The notes under the pieces were generated by a model. The model did no database searches. It was not told the DNA's origin and saw only the letters and a program-made list of their open reading frames with translations. The position numbers were made by a program, and so were the translations under genes. Of a DNA stretch of 11,261 nt, positions 6,424 to 11,261 are shown one piece after another. Numbering within the stretch: position 1 is the stretch's first letter; every line of letters starts with the position of its first letter. This DNA comes from Ruminococcaceae bacterium UBA2806 (GTDB lineage Bacteria; Bacillota; Clostridia; Oscillospirales; Acutalibacteraceae), in contig DEHG01000022.1 of the NCBI GenBank assembly GCA_002351795.1, forward strand, positions 1 through 11,261, given 5' to 3'.

Positions 6424-8178
6424 TTATTTCTTTTTCTTTGATTTGTTTTTGCTCTTTGAGCTGCCCTTATTTGGTGCGGATGACTTTTTCACGTTATTAT
6501 TGACAGGTTTTTCAACAGCTGCGGCAGGTACATTTACATTATCATTGCCGAATATCTTTTTTATAACAAACAATGTGCCAAGCATAAGCAGCAGAGAAAC
6601 ACCAAGTACAACAAATACATTCTGAACAAATCCTGCAAGCAGATATCCTGCCGCTGATACGGCTGCAACTGTCAATGCATACGGAAGCTGAGTTGAAACA
6701 TGGTTTACATGATCGCACTGTGCACCGGTAGAAGCCATTATAGTTGTATCGGAGATCGGCGAACAGTGATCGCCGCATACTGCACCGGCAAGACAAGCGG
6801 AAATGCAGATAATTACCATTTCGGGAATGCCGTTTTGAGCGGCATCTGTAAGCTGGCTTGAGAATACGCCTGTTACTATCGGGATAAGGATACCGAATGT
6901 ACCCCATGATGTTCCTGTTGCAAATGAAAGACCAAGAGCAACAATGAACAGAATAAGCGGGAGAAGTATCTGAACAGCTGTTGCGCTTTCTACAACACCC
7001 TTTACAAATTCAGCAGCGCCGAGAGCATTTGTTACTGATTTAAGCGTCCATGCAAATGTAAGTATAAGAATAGCGGGAACCATCTGCTTGAATCCGCCTA
7101 CAATTGAATCCATACATTCTGTAAAATTCAGAACACGGCGGCACATAAAATAAATTATTATAGATATAAGCGCACCGACAGCACCAAGCGGCAGACCATA
7201 GCAGGCATTACAGTCAGCAAATGAGTCTATAATATTCTTTCCTTCGAAAAGTCCGCCTGTATAAAGCATTCCGAGAACACAGAAGCAAATCAGTACAACA
7301 ACCGGCAGGATAAGATCGATAACCTTTCCTTTGGATGTAGAGGGCTTGTCATCCTCGGGATATACGCTGTTTTTGGTCGTAAAAAGATCTCCGTTGATGG
7401 CATTGATCTCATGTATTCTCATAGGACCATAATCTACATTTGAAACGGCTATAAAAATGACCATTACGAGTGTAAGCAGAGCATAAAGATTGTACGGTAT
7501 AGTGCTGATAAAAAGCTGAATACCGTTGACATCCTTTACCGTACCGCTGACAGCAGCTGCCCATGAGGATATCGGAGCTATGATACAGACAGGAGCAGCA
7601 GTTGCATCTATAAGATATGCAAGCTTTGAACGTGACATCTGATGCTTATCGGTAACGGGACGCATTACCGAGCCTACTGTCAGACAGTTGAAATAGTCAT
7701 CAACAAAAATAAGTACGCCTAAAAGGAATGTGGAAAGACTTGCGCCTACACGGGTCTTGATATGCTTTGACGCCCATTCGCCGTAAGCCCTGCTGCCGCC
7801 GGCCTTATTCATAAGGACAACTATTGCGCCAAGCACAACAAGAAAAATTATTATTCCGACATTATCTGCATCAGCCACATTTGCGATCAGACCATCCCCC
7901 ACAATGCAATTCATCACGCCTTCAAAGCCTGTACCGAATGACACTGCCGATATCACGGCGCCCGATACAATACCGATAAACAGAGATGAATATACTTCCT
8001 TGGTGATAAGGGCAAGTCCTATAGCGATAATAGCAGGCAGAAGCGACCACATTGATCCTATTGCTGTTTCATCAACCATAGTGACGGCTTGCGTTATCGG
8101 CGTCTGTATAAAACAGAATATAATATAAATAATTATTACACCGACAAAGATAAGATTTTTTATCAGATTCTTTTTCAT
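6424..8178 (-). CDS. NhaC-family Na+/H+ antiporter
   Basis: A 584-residue polytopic transporter with about a dozen hydrophobic segments. Family features are clear: VDDYFN in the first half (about residue 162), the discontinuous-helix region ATAAPVCIIAPISSWAAAVSG (about 190-212), and near the C-terminal end GDHCSPISDTTIMAS followed by CDHVNHVSTQLPYAL. NhaC proteins exchange protons for Na+; relatives exchange malate/lactate or amino acids, so the substrate is not certain. The last 25 residues form an unusual Lys/Ser-rich tail (NKGSSKSKNKSKKKK), probably cytoplasmic. An ATG at 8187 directly abuts GAGAGG with no spacing, so the ATG at 8178, 9 nt downstream of GAGAGG, is preferred. The gene stands alone between two terminators with a long structured leader, suggesting post-transcriptional control. 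Confidence 0.93.
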   Translation of the reverse strand: MKKNLIKNLIFVGVIIIYIIFCFIQTPITQAVTMVDETAIGSMWSLLPAIIAIGLALITKEVYSSLFIGIVSGAVISAVSFGTGFEGVMNCIVGDGLIANVADADNVGIIIFLVVLGAIVVLMNKAGGSRAYGEWASKHIKTRVGASLSTFLLGVLIFVDDYFNCLTVGSVMRPVTDKHQMSRSKLAYLIDATAAPVCIIAPISSWAAAVSGTVKDVNGIQLFISTIPYNLYALLTLVMVIFIAVSNVDYGPMRIHEINAINGDLFTTKNSVYPEDDKPSTSKGKVIDLILPVVVLICFCVLGMLYTGGLFEGKNIIDSFADCNACYGLPLGAVGALISIIIYFMCRRVLNFTECMDSIVGGFKQMVPAILILTFAWTLKSVTNALGAAEFVKGVVESATAVQILLPLILFIVALGLSFATGTSWGTFGILIPIVTGVFSSQLTDAAQNGIPEMVIICISACLAGAVCGDHCSPISDTTIMASTGAQCDHVNHVSTQLPYALTVAAVSAAGYLLAGFVQNVFVVLGVSLLLMLGTLFVIKKIFGNDNVNVPAAAVEKPVNNNVKKSSAPNKGSSKSKNKSKKKK

Positions 8179-8187
8179 TTGTTTCAT

Positions 8188-8341
8188 CCTCTCTTAATTA
8201 TTCAGAAAGCACCGGATCTCCGTTAGCATATACATATTATTGTTCCGATAACATATAGCTTTCAGGCAGCATTGCCATTTACTGCAAACGCCCGTGCGTA
8301 AAACAGTGTTTCCCGATCTGACAAATTCTCTCAAAAAATAC
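8188..8341 (-). promoter_or_regulatory. Long, structured 5' leader of the antiporter mRNA
   Basis: About 150 nt between the predicted transcription start and the ribosome binding site. Visible pairings include ACTG/CAGT (8281-8284 with 8304-8307) enclosing ACGC/GCGT (8288-8291 with 8296-8299) with a CCGT loop; GGCA/TGCC (8265-8268 with 8273-8276); and a long-range GAAAGC/GCTTTC helix (8205-8210 with 8258-8263) enclosing an A/T-rich arm. There is no ORF. This could be a riboswitch or another cis-regulatory RNA, but no known consensus was recognised, and the leader lacks an obvious internal terminator. Confidence 0.4.
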
Positions 8342-8347
8342 AAAATT

Positions 8348-8376
8348 ATTGTACCACAATGCCATCAATTATTCAA
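8348..8376 (-). promoter_or_regulatory. Promoter of the Na+/H+ antiporter gene
   Basis: On the minus strand TTGAAT (8371-8376), a 17-nt spacer and TACAAT (8348-8353), with TGG just before the -10 giving the extended element. It is the best promoter match in the 394-bp gap upstream of the antiporter gene and predicts a start near 8341. Confidence 0.6.
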
Positions 8377-8408
8377 TTACATTTCTGTAACGTTGATTAT
8401 TTTTGTTT

Positions 8409-8437
8409 ATTATACATAAAGCGTATTATCCTGTATC
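8409..8437 (-). promoter_or_regulatory. Second, weaker promoter candidate for the antiporter gene
   Basis: A perfect TATAAT (8409-8414 on the minus strand) lies 17 nt from GATACA (8432-8437), which matches only half of the -35 consensus. If used, it would lengthen the leader by about 60 nt. The surrounding stretch 8377-8514 has no ORF and carries an 8-bp inverted pair ATTCAATA/TATTGAAT (8446-8453 and 8507-8514). Confidence 0.35.
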
Positions 8438-8514
8438 ATCAAATAATTCAATAAACACCTTTTTCTCCGGATACTCAGACAAAGATTTTTTTATTCATGT
8501 ACAATCTATTGAAT

Positions 8515-8546
8515 AAAAAAGTATCCCCGCCGCAGGACGAGGATAC
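8515..8546 (-). terminator. Rho-independent terminator of the secreted modular protein gene
   Basis: Read on the minus strand, an 11-bp stem with two G-U pairs (8521-8531 with 8536-8546) closes a CTGC loop and runs into six U residues (8515-8520). A second small hairpin, GCAGTT/AACTGC (8552-8557 with 8561-8566), lies between it and the stop codon. Confidence 0.85.
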
Positions 8547-8572
8547 CGTATGCAGTTATAAACTGCGGTTAT

Positions 8573-11188
8573 TTATTTAACTGTGAGCTTAAATGTTTTT
8601 TCGGATTTTACACCCTTTGCGTCAATTGCTGTTACCTTGAGATCATAAACTACTGCTGATGAGGGTGTAAGCTTTGCGCTTGCTGCATTTTCGTCAGAAA
8701 CATTGAGTCTTTTCCATGTAGAATTGCTTTCACGCTTGAAATAGAACTGATATTTTACCGGTTTTTCACCGCCTATGGATTTACCGTAAAGCTTCACCGA
8801 ACCGCCCTTTTTGATCGATGTTGAACCAACAGTTGACATATTCTTCAGAGCAAGAGAGCTTACTGCTTTGACAGTAAATGTTTTTTCAGCTTTAAGTCCG
8901 CATTTATCCTTTACAACGACCTTCAGATCATAATCTGCAGCAGCCTTCGGTATAAGTACGGCATTCTTTTTTGTGCTGAAATCAGCGAGAGTAGTCCAGT
9001 TAGTATTGGCACTTCTCTTGAAATAGTATGCATACTGATATTCACCTGTGCCGCCCTTAGCAGAAGCAGTAAGACGGATATCATCGCCTACCTGTACGGT
9101 ATCTGCAATAACAGTGGAATTATTGACCAGCTTATTCACAACAGTTACACGGCAGCTTGCTGTTTTTCCGTTTGCGGTCTTTGCAAGTATAGTTACCTTT
9201 CCTGTACCAACTGCTTTGATTTTTCCGTTTTCGACCGTTGCAATATCGGAATTGCCTGTTTTCCAGGTGAGAGACTGATCTGTTGCGTCTGCGGGAGAAA
9301 AGACTGCACTGAGATTATAGCTTTTTCCCGTCTCAAGAGTGACTGCCGATTTATTCAGCATTATACTGTCCACATTTATTATTGGAACAAATTTAATTTT
9401 ATGAGCAGTTGAATATTCTTCAGCAGCAGAACCTTTGTAACCATATATTGTTGCTTTATATGGAGTAAATGCTAAATCATCAATTTGGGTAACAGATTCA
9501 GGAATATATATTCTTTCAAGTTTATTGCAGTCACCAAAAGCATACTCTCCGATCGTTTGCACCCCGTCTTCAATAACAACTTCTTTCAGATCGTTCAGAC
9601 TAACGAATGTATATTCAGGTATTCCGGTAATACCTCCCTTAAAAATGAGCCTTTCAACATCACTGTCAATATAAGGTGCGGAATAATTAAATACATTCGA
9701 CGAATACATAGAACCGGTGCCCGAAAAAGTATACGTCTTGTTTTCATTTTTCCAGGTAACATTGTCACCGGCAATATAGTATATCGTCTTAGACAATTCC
9801 CCTGTATTTGCATCAATAGAATAAAAATCAACAGTATTGTTATTTGATGCGCAATATACAATCTTATCACCATTTACTATAGGGTGACAATCCGAAAAAG
9901 AAGCTGACGCTGTATATTCCTTGCTGATAGTATTTCCGTCACCGTCAATAAACAAATAATGCAGAGTATTATTGGAAAGAAAATCCCCTTTTTCAGCATA
10001 AATATTATTTGAAGTATAATCTCTCCACGAAACCATAAATTTAGAATCGTTTATCTTTGTTAATTTTACACCCCAGAACATTTTGTTTGTTCCTTTAAAA
10101 TCGGTAATCCATATAGGCTTTGTGTTATTCTTTGTTTCTGGCACTGTAAAATCATCAAACGGAGTTACCGTCAGATAAATATTAAAAGGTGTTTCTCTTA
10201 AGTCATAATTATCGTACTGTGATTGATCAATAGATATGCCAAGGCACAATGCATTATCAGCTGATAATTGAAGATCCTCAGCAGTTGCATAGGTTGGTCT
10301 AGCGTATGCCGAATCTCTTTCACCGCCATATTCTAACACAGAAATACCTTTTTTTAATTCAAATTTATTTTGGGTACTGTATTTTGTGAGCCTTGTTGCA
10401 CGATAGCCCTCACTGAGTTCCATCACATAGAGATCGGTACCATTATTTTTTATGTATTGAGAAAAGGAATGATATAGATCGCAATCTACAATCTGCCCAG
10501 CCATAGTACTTTTATCAATTCCAACCATAAGAAACCCCTGATGACAATTTTGAATTGCTGAATCATAATAACCAGTATGACCTGTAACAACGTATAACAT
10601 ATCATCAGTTTCTGCTAAATTAACACAACCATATTCAAACGGACAACTTACTTTAGAGAATTTATTTTTTATAGATCCGGAATTTGTTGAAACGGATGAA
10701 GAACTAAGACGATTCCAGTCAAAATCGTATTTTATTACACGCATAAATTCTGCATCATCGTCTTCGGCATAATTACTTTGTCCGAGGACTATATAATATG
10801 CGTCAACTCCCTTATAAAAGCCTCCCCACATAGGCAGTTCCATTTCAATTTTTTTACGGCTTTGTATTACAAAGTCATTATCGTAATATTCTATACATAT
10901 ATATCCGTTGATTCCGGACACTCTCATATAACCGTTTTCTGTAACACACATATGAGAAACACTTCTCAATGATATTCTGGGTTGAGTCGGTAAGAAATAC
11001 GAATCATCCAGATTGTATGCTGCATATGGTAATACTTCAGGATTTTCAACCACATTAACAGCTGATGCAGCGTTAACAGTGTAACTATCCGTAGGGTCAT
11101 AATATCCCGCTGATATACATGCAGCAGAAATTATTACAGACGACATACAAACAGATACAAGCCTTTTAATAAATGTTTTTGCTTTCAT
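8573..11188 (-). CDS. Large secreted modular protein: beta-rich N-terminal domain, BspA-type LRR, Big_2 and two C-terminal repeats
   Basis: An 871-residue exported protein. The N-terminus has a basic MKAKTFIKR start, a hydrophobic core and a probable signal peptidase site in the region 27-42. Residues about 55-465 form a beta-rich domain with recurring hydrophobic/aromatic strands, possibly a propeller; no family was recognised. Residues about 468-600 are BspA-like leucine-rich repeats (LRR_5), with GDNVTWKNENKTYTFSGTGSM, VVIEDGVQTIGEYAFGDC and the capping ATIYGYKGSAAEEYS. Residues about 606-684 are a Big_2-type Ig domain (SIMLNKSAVTLETGKSYNL, SDIATVENGKIKAVGTGKV). Two related repeats follow (about 697-775 and 788-871), each with YYFKR or FYFKR near the middle and YDLKV late, ending at the C-terminus. 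No anchor, LPXTG motif or dockerin is seen, so it is released or held non-covalently. AGGAGGT lies 8 nt before the ATG. A role in adhesion or substrate binding is inferred from the domains. Confidence 0.9.
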   Translation of the reverse strand: MKAKTFIKRLVSVCMSSVIISAACISAGYYDPTDSYTVNAASAVNVVENPEVLPYAAYNLDDSYFLPTQPRISLRSVSHMCVTENGYMRVSGINGYICIEYYDNDFVIQSRKKIEMELPMWGGFYKGVDAYYIVLGQSNYAEDDDAEFMRVIKYDFDWNRLSSSSVSTNSGSIKNKFSKVSCPFEYGCVNLAETDDMLYVVTGHTGYYDSAIQNCHQGFLMVGIDKSTMAGQIVDCDLYHSFSQYIKNNGTDLYVMELSEGYRATRLTKYSTQNKFELKKGISVLEYGGERDSAYARPTYATAEDLQLSADNALCLGISIDQSQYDNYDLRETPFNIYLTVTPFDDFTVPETKNNTKPIWITDFKGTNKMFWGVKLTKINDSKFMVSWRDYTSNNIYAEKGDFLSNNTLHYLFIDGDGNTISKEYTASASFSDCHPIVNGDKIVYCASNNNTVDFYSIDANTGELSKTIYYIAGDNVTWKNENKTYTFSGTGSMYSSNVFNYSAPYIDSDVERLIFKGGITGIPEYTFVSLNDLKEVVIEDGVQTIGEYAFGDCNKLERIYIPESVTQIDDLAFTPYKATIYGYKGSAAEEYSTAHKIKFVPIINVDSIMLNKSAVTLETGKSYNLSAVFSPADATDQSLTWKTGNSDIATVENGKIKAVGTGKVTILAKTANGKTASCRVTVVNKLVNNSTVIADTVQVGDDIRLTASAKGGTGEYQYAYYFKRSANTNWTTLADFSTKKNAVLIPKAAADYDLKVVVKDKCGLKAEKTFTVKAVSSLALKNMSTVGSTSIKKGGSVKLYGKSIGGEKPVKYQFYFKRESNSTWKRLNVSDENAASAKLTPSSAVVYDLKVTAIDAKGVKSEKTFKLTVK

Positions 11189-11228
11189 AAAATTTTACCT
11201 CCTGTTTTTTAATAATACGATAATAGTA

Positions 11229-11240
11229 ATTATAATTATA
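11229..11240 (-). promoter_or_regulatory. Probable -10 region for the secreted protein gene
   Basis: On the minus strand TATAAT occurs twice in tandem (11235-11240 and 11229-11234) about 40 nt before the start codon. The -35 for the first copy would fall at the edge of the window, so the promoter cannot be completed. Confidence 0.4.
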
Positions 11241-11261
11241 CACTTAAAATACTCATTTTTT

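Noticed and set aside
6542..6907. A 121-codon frame on the same strand inside the antiporter gene
   Set aside because: The Arg/Cys/Ser-rich translation overlaps the conserved NhaC motifs in another frame; nothing supports expression.
9485..9847. A 120-codon plus-strand frame inside the secreted-protein gene
   Set aside because: It is antisense to the LRR region, without start signals or similarity.
1..11261. Search for CRISPR arrays, tRNAs, insertion sequences, toxin-antitoxin pairs, reverse transcriptases and phage genes
   Set aside because: No spaced direct repeats, cloverleaf sequences, transposase motifs or defence-type domains were seen on either strand.

Overview
The window looks like chromosome of a low-GC, Gram-positive anaerobe of the Bacillota, most likely a Ruminococcus-like member of the Oscillospiraceae. 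This is inferred from AAGGAGG-type ribosome binding sites, TTGACA/TATAAT-type promoters with 17-nt spacers, A/T-rich intergenic DNA, and a secreted protein combining BspA-type leucine-rich repeats with a Big_2 Ig-like domain. No similarity search was possible, so the taxon is an inference. No tRNA, rRNA, CRISPR array, transposase, phage gene or attachment site was seen.

Layout from the left. A strong leftward promoter (10-38) serves a gene outside the window. Rightward come a six-helix membrane protein with a C-terminal zinc ribbon (262-1455), a small lipoprotein with its own promoter (1529-2053) and a DHH-family phosphoesterase (2133-3077) ending at a terminator. On the minus strand an ECF-type sigma factor (4089-4562) and a single-pass membrane protein, probably its anti-sigma factor (3334-4086), form a tight two-gene operon. 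Divergent from it is a surface protein with a C-terminal membrane anchor (4867-6348). A bidirectional terminator separates that gene from a convergent NhaC-family Na+/H+ antiporter (6424-8178), which has a long structured leader. The last gene (8573-11188, minus strand) is a large secreted modular protein. Most genes concern the cell envelope: membrane, lipoprotein, anchored and secreted proteins, ion transport, and a regulatory pair that could sense envelope state.

The most notable observation is at the start of the phosphoesterase gene. The well-placed ribosome binding site and ATG at 2152 open a frame that stops after six codons, while the conserved protein lies in the -1 frame. The junction is the heptamer A_AAA_AAC, in the phase required for -1 ribosomal frameshifting, and it is also an A7 run. 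Programmed frameshifting, transcriptional slippage, phase variation and a one-base sequence error all remain possible. Secondary points of interest are the folded antiporter leader, a Cys-rich motif beside the membrane anchor of the surface protein, a perfect 24-bp A/T palindrome in the sigma/surface-protein intergenic region, and the mosaic secreted protein. No clearly new defence or mobile system is visible.
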